A DNA stretch of 6,984 nt from Candidatus Heimdallarchaeota archaeon (GTDB taxonomy: Archaea; Asgardarchaeota; Heimdallarchaeia; Heimdallarchaeales; Heimdallarchaeaceae): the NCBI GenBank assembly GCA_023135215.1, contig JAGLTP010000017.1:1-6984 (forward strand). The letters are read 5' to 3'. A model generated the notes under the pieces. It was not told where the DNA came from, did no database searches, and saw only the letters and a list, made by a program, of their open reading frames with translations. Made by a program: the position numbers and the translations under genes. Positions within the stretch are counted from its first letter, which is position 1; each line of letters begins with the position of its first letter. Positions 1 through 6,558 of this stretch are shown piece by piece.

Positions 1-21
1 AGTTCTGAATTAAGATATCAA

Positions 22-690
22 TTAAAGTAGTACTATACTCCTTAAGATATCTGCACAATCTTCTATTAGATCACAAGATTCCTCAAAATCTCTTATTGCA
101 TGATCAAGTATTATTAAGGCTCCTGCAGGCATTTCAGATGTATTGTAAGCAATTTCTAACTTCATTTCTCTATACGTTTTATCGGTTAATGATTCTAATT
201 GGTTCACTTTTTCTATTAGTTGAATGAGCTCTTCTCTTTCAACTTTCAACATTTTATCATATACATTAAGGAATGTCTGTGTTTCTTCTATTAGAAGGTC
301 AATTATCTCACCGAGAAGTTTTATGAGCTTCTCTGGGAATTCAACATCCAGTAGTATTAGTAAATTATTAGAACCTCTCTTTACTGCACCTGCTGCCTTA
401 TCAGCCCAATGAACGAAATTGAGCAAATCAGCTCTAACATATTCTGGTGTTTTTCCCTCTGCAAGCATCTCAATTATTTTATTAAGAATATTGTCTGCTG
501 TTTTTTCATCTTGATGTATTAAGTCATATGCATTATTCGCTGCTTCTTTGTTCTTCTCTTTCCAGAAATTGTAGAAGTCTTTACTTTTTGAAATACAACT
601 GTTAATTATGACAAGGTGTTCTCTAATGTGTTTGAGAACTCTTGATTCTCTTCTTTTACTTAACCATTGTTTCAATTCTCTTGTATTCAT
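22..690 (-). CDS. DUF47 / PhoU-like protein, last gene of the ABC importer operon
   Basis: A 222-residue, almost wholly helical cytoplasmic protein with no signal peptide or membrane segment. It fits the DUF47 (PhoU-related) family in length and pattern. A first helical repeat carries an E-K-T-A-D motif near residues 62-66, followed by the R-A-D-L-L segment and W-A-D-K (about 86-98). A second carries E-S-L-T-D near 167-171 and ends in an acidic helix with E-E-S-C-D and E-D-C-A-D. ExxxD motifs of this kind bind metal clusters in PhoU proteins. DUF47 proteins usually accompany PiT phosphate permeases and are thought to regulate them, but no PiT gene is visible here. The gene starts 3 bases after the stop of ATPase A, so it is translated with the transporter. 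It may regulate the transporter, by analogy with PhoU acting on PstB, but that is inference. The ribosome site is weak (GTGAG, 6 bases before the ATG). Family assignment is good; function is open. Confidence 0.8.
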   Translation of the reverse strand: MNTRELKQWLSKRRESRVLKHIREHLVIINSCISKSKDFYNFWKEKNKEAANNAYDLIHQDEKTADNILNKIIEMLAEGKTPEYVRADLLNFVHWADKAAGAVKRGSNNLLILLDVEFPEKLIKLLGEIIDLLIEETQTFLNVYDKMLKVEREELIQLIEKVNQLESLTDKTYREMKLEIAYNTSEMPAGALIILDHAIRDFEESCDLIEDCADILRSIVLL

Positions 691-693
691 ATT

Positions 694-1782
694 CTACTCA
701 CTAACTCTTTTTTCTTTTTTGAAAACTCTGTAATCATCCTTATCTGTAGCAAATAACACTTTAGACTCTGTTCTATGAGTAAATGTGGTTCCTATTAATT
801 CTTTGCCTTTAATTGTAGTTCCGAGAGTATCTAATGAATATTCATAGAACTCTCCTATACATCTAAAGTCTAGAAGTGTTGCTTCTACTATATTATCATA
901 ATTTAATTCATCCCTCTTCTCAAGAGGTTGTATATCTACTAACTCAGAGGGAATTAATGCAATAGCTTCTGTTCCCTCTTTATAATCAGTTACAACCTTT
1001 ATCTGAAATAACTCACTTATTTCAAGATACTTTTCATTCTTTCTTTCTCTAATTACTCCCTCAAATATTGAACTTTCACTTAGGAAGCTAGCAATTGCCA
1101 AAGTTTTTGGATTATTATAAATCTCATCAGGAGTACCAAATTGCACTACTTTTCCATCTTGGAATACTGCTATTTTATCTGCTACATTCATTGCTTCGTG
1201 GATATCATGAGTAGCGTGAATACATGTTAAACCTAAATCTTTTACTAGTTTTCTAAGTTCGACTTGTAGCATTTCTCTTATCTTAGCATCAAGAGATCTT
1301 AAGGGATCATCCATGATTAAAAGCTGTGCTCCTGAAACAATAGCTCTTGCAAGAGCAACTCTCTGTTTTTGACCTCCACTCACTTGATTTGGATATGCTT
1401 CTTCTTTGCCTGAAATATTCAATAGGTGGAACATTTCTCTAGATATCTTTGCCGCATCATTCAAATCATGTTTTTTTACTATTGGACCAAATAGAACATT
1501 CTTCTCAACTGTCATTCTAGGAAATAGATTGTATTCTTCAAATACAAAACCAACATTTCGATCTTCAGCAGGAACGTTTGTAATATCGACGTCATCAAAT
1601 TTAACATGCCCTGAAGATGGCTGAATTAACCCAGCAATGATATACATAGTTGTTGTTTTTCCAGCACCAGTTGGACCTAGAATAGCTATATACTCCCCAT
1701 CTTCAATCTCTAAATTTATACCTTCAATTCCTTTGAATTTTCCGTAAAACTTAGTTAGGTTATCACAAGTTACTTTCACCAT
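694..1782 (-). CDS. ABC importer ATPase A (intact signature, degenerate Walker B and Q-loop)
   Basis: ATP-binding subunit of an importer in the MalK/PotA/ModC/FbpC class: an ABC domain (about 1-230) followed by a C-terminal TOBE-like regulatory domain (about 235-350). Numbering is from the ATG at 1782, giving 362 residues. Visible motifs are Walker A GPTGAGKT (36-43), signature VSGGQ (134-138), Walker B LLIMD (154-158), D-loop SLD (163-165) and switch His192. Two key positions are altered. The residue after the Walker B Asp is Asp159 in place of the catalytic Glu, and the Q-loop residue is Glu82 (VFEEY) where its partner has Gln. The protein should therefore pair with ATPase B and donate the good signature motif to B's active site. 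An upstream in-frame GTG at 1791 would overlap the preceding gene by 4 bases. I prefer the ATG because AGGA lies 10 bases before it but only 1 base before the GTG. Substrate is not determinable. Confidence 0.93.
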   Translation of the reverse strand: MVKVTCDNLTKFYGKFKGIEGINLEIEDGEYIAILGPTGAGKTTTMYIIAGLIQPSSGHVKFDDVDITNVPAEDRNVGFVFEEYNLFPRMTVEKNVLFGPIVKKHDLNDAAKISREMFHLLNISGKEEAYPNQVSGGQKQRVALARAIVSGAQLLIMDDPLRSLDAKIREMLQVELRKLVKDLGLTCIHATHDIHEAMNVADKIAVFQDGKVVQFGTPDEIYNNPKTLAIASFLSESSIFEGVIRERKNEKYLEISELFQIKVVTDYKEGTEAIALIPSELVDIQPLEKRDELNYDNIVEATLLDFRCIGEFYEYSLDTLGTTIKGKELIGTTFTHRTESKVLFATDKDDYRVFKKEKRVSE

Positions 1783-1787
1783 ATTTT

Positions 1788-2906
1788 TCACATCCTAATA
1801 ACTGATTGAATTCCTTCCTTAGGATATTCAAAACATCTAGTTGCTGATGGTCTGATCAGAACTTTTACTGGTTCATTTTCTATGTACTTTATTGGGAACT
1901 TAGGGTGAATTTTCGCTTCAATTATTTGCTGATTCTCTAATTTGATTCGTACTCTTCTCAGCAATCCCAAAAATCTATCTTCGATTAGTGTACCTCGAAC
2001 ATAGTTTTGTTCTTCCAGCTGATTATTTTTATCTTGACCTTTTCCAAAAATACTGAAAAATTCTCTTCTAATTGCTACAATTACTCTTTTTCCTTTTTCT
2101 ATCCCTGCATTGTGAGTTTTGATAATGGATCGTCCGACTCTTACTTTTGCGTACTTATCAGAGTCATCTGTAACTACTCCTTGAATAAAATCAGATTCAC
2201 CTACAAAAAATGAAGTAAAGATATTGTTAGGGTTGAAAATCAGATCTTCTGGTTTTCCTATCTGTATTAATTCAGCTCTGTTCATCAAAGCTACTCTATC
2301 ACTGATTGATAGAGCTTCTTCTTGATCATGAGTTACATGTATTGCAGTTAGCTTTTCTCTCTTAACCAAACTACGTAAAAATACTCTAAAGTCTTCTCTA
2401 ACCTTTTGATCTAAAGCTCCTAATGGTTCATCTAGAAGAAGTATTTTGGATGCTGAAGATAGAACACGAGCTAAAGCTGTCTTCTGAAGCTCAGGAGCCG
2501 ATAAATCTGAAGGAAAAACCATTGCTCTTTCTTTAATACCAACGGATTTTAACGCATTTTCAACAGCTTCTTCAATCTCTTTCTTTGTTTTGCCTTTTAT
2601 TGTTGGACCAAACGCAACATTGTCCCAAACATTCAAGTGAGGAAATATAGCAAAGTGCTGAAAAACAAAACCAATGTTTCTATCTTGTATTGTTACTCTT
2701 TCCATTGGAACATCATCAAAGAAAATCCTACCTTTTGTAGGTAGAATTGTTCCAGCTATTAGTCTGAGAGTTGTTGTTTTTCCACATCCGCTTGGACCAA
2801 TCAGAGAGATATACTCCCCATCATTTATTATGCAGCTTAAATCACGTACAGCTGTAACTTTTTCATCGAATATTTTTGTGATGTGATTTAATCTAATCTC
2901 TGACAT
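1788..2906 (-). CDS. ABC importer ATPase B (degenerate signature, intact catalytic Glu)
   Basis: Second ATP-binding subunit, 372 residues, with the same plan as its neighbour: an ABC domain (about 1-235) and a TOBE-like C-terminal domain (about 240-358). Visible motifs are Walker A GPSGCGKT (37-44), Q-loop Gln83 (VFQHF), Walker B ILLLD (155-159) with catalytic Glu160, D-loop ALD (164-166) and switch His193. The signature is not LSGGQ but LSAPE (135-139), followed by LQKTALAR, so both glycines and the glutamine are lost while the surrounding helix aligns cleanly. This excludes a frameshift. B should hydrolyse ATP at its own Walker site using A's signature, while its own signature cannot properly complete A's site. 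The start codon ATG overlaps the permease end by 14 bases and has a strong AGGAGG 8 bases upstream. A and B are clearly divergent paralogues, not a recent duplication. Confidence 0.94.
   Translation of the reverse strand: MSEIRLNHITKIFDEKVTAVRDLSCIINDGEYISLIGPSGCGKTTTLRLIAGTILPTKGRIFFDDVPMERVTIQDRNIGFVFQHFAIFPHLNVWDNVAFGPTIKGKTKKEIEEAVENALKSVGIKERAMVFPSDLSAPELQKTALARVLSSASKILLLDEPLGALDQKVREDFRVFLRSLVKREKLTAIHVTHDQEEALSISDRVALMNRAELIQIGKPEDLIFNPNNIFTSFFVGESDFIQGVVTDDSDKYAKVRVGRSIIKTHNAGIEKGKRVIVAIRREFFSIFGKGQDKNNQLEEQNYVRGTLIEDRFLGLLRRVRIKLENQQIIEAKIHPKFPIKYIENEPVKVLIRPSATRCFEYPKEGIQSVIRM
1793..1796 (-). promoter_or_regulatory. Shine-Dalgarno that decides the ATPase A start
   Basis: AGGA on the minus strand is 10 bases from the ATG at 1782 but only 1 base from the GTG at 1791. 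This favours the ATG, leaving a 5-base gap after ATPase B in place of a 4-base overlap. Confidence 0.5.
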
Positions 2907-4626
2907 TTTTCTTTCCTCCTGTAGCCCAACGGAAAACTAACAACAAAACAAAGGAAATTATAATGAGAATTGTTGCTGCAAATGCTGCTGCTGGAAAAGC
3001 TGATGATTCAAAGAAGTCTACTAACATGACTGGAATCGTTCTTTCTGTTCCCATACAAATAATCGTTGCACCAGTTTCACTCATTGATCTTGTGAAAGTC
3101 ATAATTGCGGCTGCAATTAATCCACTTGAAAGAAACGGTAATGTTACTTTTCTAAAAGCAGTAATCTTAGATGAGCCAAATGAATAAGCTGCTTCATCAT
3201 ACATCGTAGGTATTGAATCAAATGCACCTATTAGTGGTCGTACACAATAAGGATAGGTGAAAGATATATGGGCAATAATTATCATCCAAAATCCAGGTGA
3301 AAGTAAATTCATACCATTTCCTCCCCATAGGAAAAAGATTGCAAATCCTAAGGCAGAGCTCGGAATTACCAATGGTATATCTATTAGTGAATCTAAAGTG
3401 TTCTTAAGTTTCTTGTTTTTTGTTTTAGATACGATAAGAGCCATTGGAGTTGCTAATATTAAATTCAATACAGTTACAATAAGAGCTACTTCTATTGAAG
3501 TTATTAGAGCATTCATAATGCTCGTAATTTTCTTATCCGGAGAGATGAAAACTTGATAAATCATTCCAGGTTCTGTCTGTCCCGTAAATGGTGACCCATT
3601 CCACCATTGAAATAGGAAAACAATAACAAATAAAGCTGGTATAAAAACAAACAGAAGGAACAATAATAAAGATGCAACATTTCTTGTGTTTCTCACTGGT
3701 TTAGAGCTAATTTTTCTTTCAAATCTTGGAAACACTTTATTCCATGGTAGACCAACTTTTCTGGCAAAGATTCTAACTAATAGTAATAATGTGAGACTGA
3801 TAAAAATCAGAATAAATGCTAGGAAAGCAGTAGTTGGTATTTTCATACCTTTCATCCAACTTACTATGACAACTGGAGCAGTTTGATATACTCCGCTAAC
3901 TATCAGAGTTGCACCTGTTTCCCCTAGTGATCGAGTAAAAGCAAGAACAGTACCTGCTAATAGACTCTCCTTCACCATAGGGAGGGAGATCATTCTGAAT
4001 ATTGTGAAGGGAGGTGCTCCCAAAGTTTTTCCTGCTTTTTCTACATCTACATCTAGATCTTCAATAATGCCCCTGATTGACCGAACTACATAAGGAAAAG
4101 AAAATGCTATGTGAGTAAGTATTATCAGCAAAGGACCTTGTGAGATCAATCCAACTTCTGAGTTGAATAACCTTGAGATTCCATTGTTTGTTCCCCAGAA
4201 TAAGTAAACGGAAAAACCTAACGCACTTGTAGGAACAGCCATTGGCAAATCAACTATCGTATCAAGAATGTTTTTTCCTTTGAAATTATATCGTGCAAGA
4301 ATCCAAGCGACAGGGATTCCTATTAAGATATCAAAAACTGTTACTATTCCTGCTATTTCCAGAGATAACAAAATAGATTTCATCATCATTGTAAATGCTT
4401 CATTTCCTAATATAGGGTCATTAAAAACAGTTAGAGATATTTCTTTCCAATCTACGAAAATAGTTGAGAGCAAATAGAATATTGGTCCTAAAACAATTAG
4501 AGCAAAAATACTTATAGTGAGTATTTTTCCACCGAGAAGAACCTTATCTTTTGATAATTTGTTTTCTACAGATAACATTCCTCTCCTTAATTTAACTTCC
4601 AGATTATGTTTATCAGTGGAAGTCAT
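2893..4626 (-). CDS. Fused two-domain ABC importer permease
   Basis: Membrane channel of the importer, 577 residues, made of two homologous BPD_transp_1 permease halves in one chain (about 30-290 and 315-570), each with roughly six hydrophobic segments. The halves share matching blocks: the VPTSALGF and IPSSALGF regions near 131-138 and 421-428, and FTRSLGETGAT and FTRSMSETGAT near 230-240 and 511-521. Each has an EAA coupling loop that docks an ATPase: half 1 about 196-216 (EKAGKTLGA ending SLP), half 2 about 478-497 (EAAYSFGSS ending TLP). The cytoplasmic linker (about 290-315) is basic. Fused permeases of this layout occur for ferric iron and thiamine (FbpB, ThiP); the R-(S)-x-x-ETGAT blocks also recall molybdate, tungstate and sulfate permeases. 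The ATG overlaps the binding-protein stop as ATGA and has GAGGAG 9 bases upstream. With two different ATPases, each half may have its own ATPase partner. Confidence 0.93.
   Translation of the reverse strand: MTSTDKHNLEVKLRRGMLSVENKLSKDKVLLGGKILTISIFALIVLGPIFYLLSTIFVDWKEISLTVFNDPILGNEAFTMMMKSILLSLEIAGIVTVFDILIGIPVAWILARYNFKGKNILDTIVDLPMAVPTSALGFSVYLFWGTNNGISRLFNSEVGLISQGPLLIILTHIAFSFPYVVRSIRGIIEDLDVDVEKAGKTLGAPPFTIFRMISLPMVKESLLAGTVLAFTRSLGETGATLIVSGVYQTAPVVIVSWMKGMKIPTTAFLAFILIFISLTLLLLVRIFARKVGLPWNKVFPRFERKISSKPVRNTRNVASLLLFLLFVFIPALFVIVFLFQWWNGSPFTGQTEPGMIYQVFISPDKKITSIMNALITSIEVALIVTVLNLILATPMALIVSKTKNKKLKNTLDSLIDIPLVIPSSALGFAIFFLWGGNGMNLLSPGFWMIIIAHISFTYPYCVRPLIGAFDSIPTMYDEAAYSFGSSKITAFRKVTLPFLSSGLIAAAIMTFTRSMSETGATIICMGTERTIPVMLVDFFESSAFPAAAFAATILIIISFVLLLVFRWATGGKKNVRD
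2915..2920 (-). promoter_or_regulatory. Strong Shine-Dalgarno for ATPase B
   Basis: AGGAGG on the minus strand lies 8 bases before the ATG at 2906 and inside the end of the permease gene. It fixes the ATPase B start and supports translation that overlaps the permease. Confidence 0.8.
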
Positions 4627-5882
4627 GAAATACTTCTCCTCTTTCTTTTTTTCTTGTAAATAACAGAAAGTAAAACCATAGTAAGTAAAATAGGTAATGC
4701 AACTAATTCATTGCCAAGTTGGTAATACTCACTATCTCCTGAATCTTCCAGACTAGTTGCTCTTGTCTTTAACCATAAATCAGGTATTCTATCAAGAATC
4801 TCTCCATCAGAAGGGGGTGAAAATTGTGGAATAGTTAGATTGATTTGAACACCATATTCCGGTTTGAAAACCTCATTCAATTCATTTTGAATATCTTCAT
4901 CTTCTAGTAGAGATTGGTTTCCTGGTCGAAATCCGAAAGGTATAGCCATCTGTTGGATTTCTTTACTTAGGAGAAATTCTTCAAACTCATCAGCAGCATA
5001 TGCTTCTTCTTCACTTACCCAATCAGCATCGCTGAATTTTACTAATGGATGATCACTCCAGAATGTTCCTTCTTCTGGGTAAACTGCTACCAAAGAGTCA
5101 TTCCATTTAGCTTGAGCTTCCCCATCTTTTGCAGTTTCAATAATCAGATTTTCATATACAATAATTACGTTCAAGCCTGAAGGTCCTAATTGCACAGCTT
5201 GTTTAGCTAAGAAGCCTGTTGAAGTTCCATAAAGAACAGCAGTGGATTCCACTTTTTCCAACCAATTCTGAACTGTCACATTCTGAAAATCTTCTAATGT
5301 TATTTTATCCGGTGTTTTACCTGTTGCAGCAACAACTTCTAATAAAACAGCCATGAACCCAGAGTTTGATTCTTGAGCTGAAGTATGTGCTAATTTTAAT
5401 CCTTTATCAGCTAAATCATACAAATCAGCTAACGCTGAAATATTTTCACTTTGAATATAGCTCTTCCAAGTTCCTAAAACTATAGGGGATGCTACAAGAG
5501 ATTGTACATCAGAACTATTTAAGAAGGAATTACCAAACTTTTTTTCCCAATACCATTCAAATAGAGGAACCCAAACGCTTGCAGCAGGACTCCAAATTGC
5601 AGGCTTACTTTCACCTGCAAGTATTGATATCATAGATGATCTAGTTCCCAAAACCTCGAATATGAGTCTAATATGCTTTCCTGGATTTCTTTCCTCATAC
5701 CACTCTGAAAAAAAAGGTGTTACAGAATCTATCCAACCTTTTTTCTCACTAGTGTATAATATATGAAGTGATAGCTCATCTTTTCTCCTCCCAATTTTAC
5801 CTTGCCGAACAATATCAAGTGAAATTATAGACCCAACTAGAAATAGAACTAATATGATTCTCAGAAGTGTTTTTCTATTCAC
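4623..5882 (-). CDS. Membrane-anchored extracellular solute-binding protein (SBP_bac_11-like)
   Basis: Ligand-capturing component of the importer, 419 residues when read from the GTG at 5882. Residues 5-25 form a hydrophobic signal or anchor after a basic start, and 393-409 form a second hydrophobic segment followed by a very basic tail (KKKRKRR), so the domain faces outside and is tethered to the membrane. The body resembles the SBP_bac_11-like binding domains often fused to VWA domains in bacteria. Landmarks are KPAIWSPAASVW (93-104), AHTSAQESNSG (165-175), GPSGLNVIIVYENL (233-246), YPEEGTFWSDHP (268-279) and GFRPGNQS near 317-324. No VWA domain is present. Six N-x-S/T sequons (N122, N147, N201, N261, N322, N348) suggest surface glycosylation. 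A TTG at 5888 is an alternative start, but GAGG lies 7 bases before the GTG and only 1 base before the TTG. The ligand is unknown: conservation with this subgroup does not give ModA, PstS or iron specificity. Confidence 0.87.
   Translation of the reverse strand: MNRKTLLRIILVLFLVGSIISLDIVRQGKIGRRKDELSLHILYTSEKKGWIDSVTPFFSEWYEERNPGKHIRLIFEVLGTRSSMISILAGESKPAIWSPAASVWVPLFEWYWEKKFGNSFLNSSDVQSLVASPIVLGTWKSYIQSENISALADLYDLADKGLKLAHTSAQESNSGFMAVLLEVVAATGKTPDKITLEDFQNVTVQNWLEKVESTAVLYGTSTGFLAKQAVQLGPSGLNVIIVYENLIIETAKDGEAQAKWNDSLVAVYPEEGTFWSDHPLVKFSDADWVSEEEAYAADEFEEFLLSKEIQQMAIPFGFRPGNQSLLEDEDIQNELNEVFKPEYGVQINLTIPQFSPPSDGEILDRIPDLWLKTRATSLEDSGDSEYYQLGNELVALPILLTMVLLSVIYKKKRKRRSIS
4636..4641 (-). 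promoter_or_regulatory. Shine-Dalgarno for the fused permease
   Basis: GAGGAG on the minus strand lies 9 bases before the ATG at 4626, inside the end of the binding-protein gene. It supports the ATG that forms the 4-base ATGA overlap. Confidence 0.75.
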
Positions 5883-5889
5883 TCTCAAG

Positions 5890-5893
5890 CCTC
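5890..5893 (-). promoter_or_regulatory. Shine-Dalgarno that decides the binding-protein start
   Basis: GAGG on the minus strand is 7 bases from the GTG at 5882 but only 1 base from the TTG at 5888. Normal spacing therefore points to the GTG start. Confidence 0.55.
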
Positions 5894-5906
5894 GGCAATG
5901 TATAGT

Positions 5907-6410
5907 CTAAGGTTTTCTTTTTCTACTAATTAATAAAGCTAAAGGTATTAATGCTAGCAAAGATAAGTAAACAGAAGGTGCAGGAAGAGTCTGAATTAAC
6001 TCTATGTCGATGTAAGAGTCATAACCATTTTCTCGATTATCTACAATTAAATAATATACCATTTCTGTGCTTGTTTCGTTGTCTATCCTGCGTATCTTTG
6101 GTCCTAAATAACCAGCCAAAGTAATTGTATCAGTGATATTTTTTGCTCCGATATATGCATCCACAACAGTATAATTACCCCAAACGTCAAAAGATCGTTC
6201 ATCCATGATATAAACAGAAACAGGGCCACCATCAGAAACATGGATTCTTAGTTTTATAGAGAGATTACTTTTACTCACCCTAAAAGTTTCAAAATTATAT
6301 TCCCCACCTTGAGCCCAGATACCGTAAGTGGTTTTAGCTCCAGCTGATAAAGTTGAGAGAGTAATTACGCATATCATGAATATAGTTACAGAGGATTTCC
6401 GTAATCTCAT
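5907..6410 (-). CDS. Small secreted membrane-anchored protein, unrecognised, first gene of the importer operon
   Basis: I do not recognise this 167-residue protein (read from the ATG at 6410). It has an N-terminal signal peptide (about 1-24: basic MRLRKSS, then a hydrophobic run ending near SAGA). An extracellular region of about 120 residues follows, then PAPS, a hydrophobic segment (about 146-161) and a basic tail (SRKRKP). The middle alternates strand-like hydrophobic runs such as SIKLRIHV, VSVYIMDE and VYYLIVDNRE, suggesting a small beta-sandwich. Four sequons (N49, N79, N91, N111) suggest heavy glycosylation. The C-terminus looks like a stop-transfer anchor; I see no clear PGF- or PEF-CTERM sorting signal. 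It lies about 24 bases before the binding-protein gene and so is likely co-transcribed, which makes it a candidate accessory surface part of the importer. A GTG at 6419 is an alternative start. Neither start has a convincing ribosome site. Confidence 0.75.
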   Translation of the reverse strand: MRLRKSSVTIFMICVITLSTLSAGAKTTYGIWAQGGEYNFETFRVSKSNLSIKLRIHVSDGGPVSVYIMDERSFDVWGNYTVVDAYIGAKNITDTITLAGYLGPKIRRIDNETSTEMVYYLIVDNRENGYDSYIDIELIQTLPAPSVYLSLLALIPLALLISRKRKP

Positions 6411-6454
6411 ATATCCCACTATAATTTTTGTAATTAATATATCTTATGCTAATT

Positions 6455-6493
6455 CTCGAAAAACTACTTAAACTCTTTTTATCCAGATTCGAG
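6455..6493. repeat. Short inverted repeat spanning the operon TATA-like element
   Basis: CTCGAA at 6455-6460 and TTCGAG at 6488-6493 are perfect 6-base inverted copies with centres 33 bases apart, placed on either side of the TTTAAGTA element of the minus-strand promoter. This could be a split operator, but six bases can match by chance in this much sequence. Confidence 0.2.
6465..6484 (-). promoter_or_regulatory. Candidate BRE/TATA promoter for the importer operon
   Basis: Read on the minus strand this is an A-rich BRE-like run (GATAAAAAGAG) followed by TTTAAGTA at 6465-6472. An archaeal start site about 25 bases downstream would fall near 6440, leaving a leader of roughly 20-30 bases before the first gene. 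A second AT-rich element (GATATATTAATTA, 6431-6443) could instead drive a nearly leaderless transcript starting near 6410-6419, which would fit the lack of a ribosome site there. The AT background makes either call uncertain. Confidence 0.4.
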
Positions 6494-6502
6494 TAGCACT
6501 GA

Positions 6503-6516
6503 CGAAATATTTAATA
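6503..6516 (+). promoter_or_regulatory. Candidate BRE/TATA promoter for the response regulator
   Basis: CGAAA followed by TATTTAATA resembles an archaeal BRE plus TATA box. The expected start site near 6535-6542 gives a leader of about 20 bases before the ATG at 6559. The leader has no purine-rich ribosome site. Confidence 0.4.
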
Positions 6517-6558
6517 ATTTGCCTTTTCTAATGGTTTTAACGGTCTATTGGTTATTCT

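Noticed and set aside
1..21. Terminator or further gene after the DUF47 gene
   Set aside because: Only 21 bases are available and no T-run in the minus-strand direction or coding signal is seen.
224..412. Plus-strand frame and similar ones at 1406-1624, 2007-2213, 2674-2886, 2963-3187, 3686-3886 and 4268-4477
   Set aside because: All are antisense to well-supported genes and show no family motifs.
2490..2504. Frameshift or sequencing error as the cause of the missing LSGGQ in ATPase B
   Set aside because: The frame stays open and aligns with family motifs on both sides (signature helix ALAR, Walker B, D-loop, switch His), so the change is a set of substitutions in frame.
3257..3556. 99-codon open frame on the plus strand
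   Set aside because: It lies wholly antisense to the permease, whose two-half motif structure is unmistakable. The plus-strand frame has no recognisable domain.
22..5882. Classical phosphate importer PstSCAB-PhoU
   Set aside because: The permease is a single fused chain of the ModB/FbpB/ThiP type, there are two ATPases with TOBE-like tails, and the binding protein does not look like PstS. The PhoU-like gene alone is not enough.
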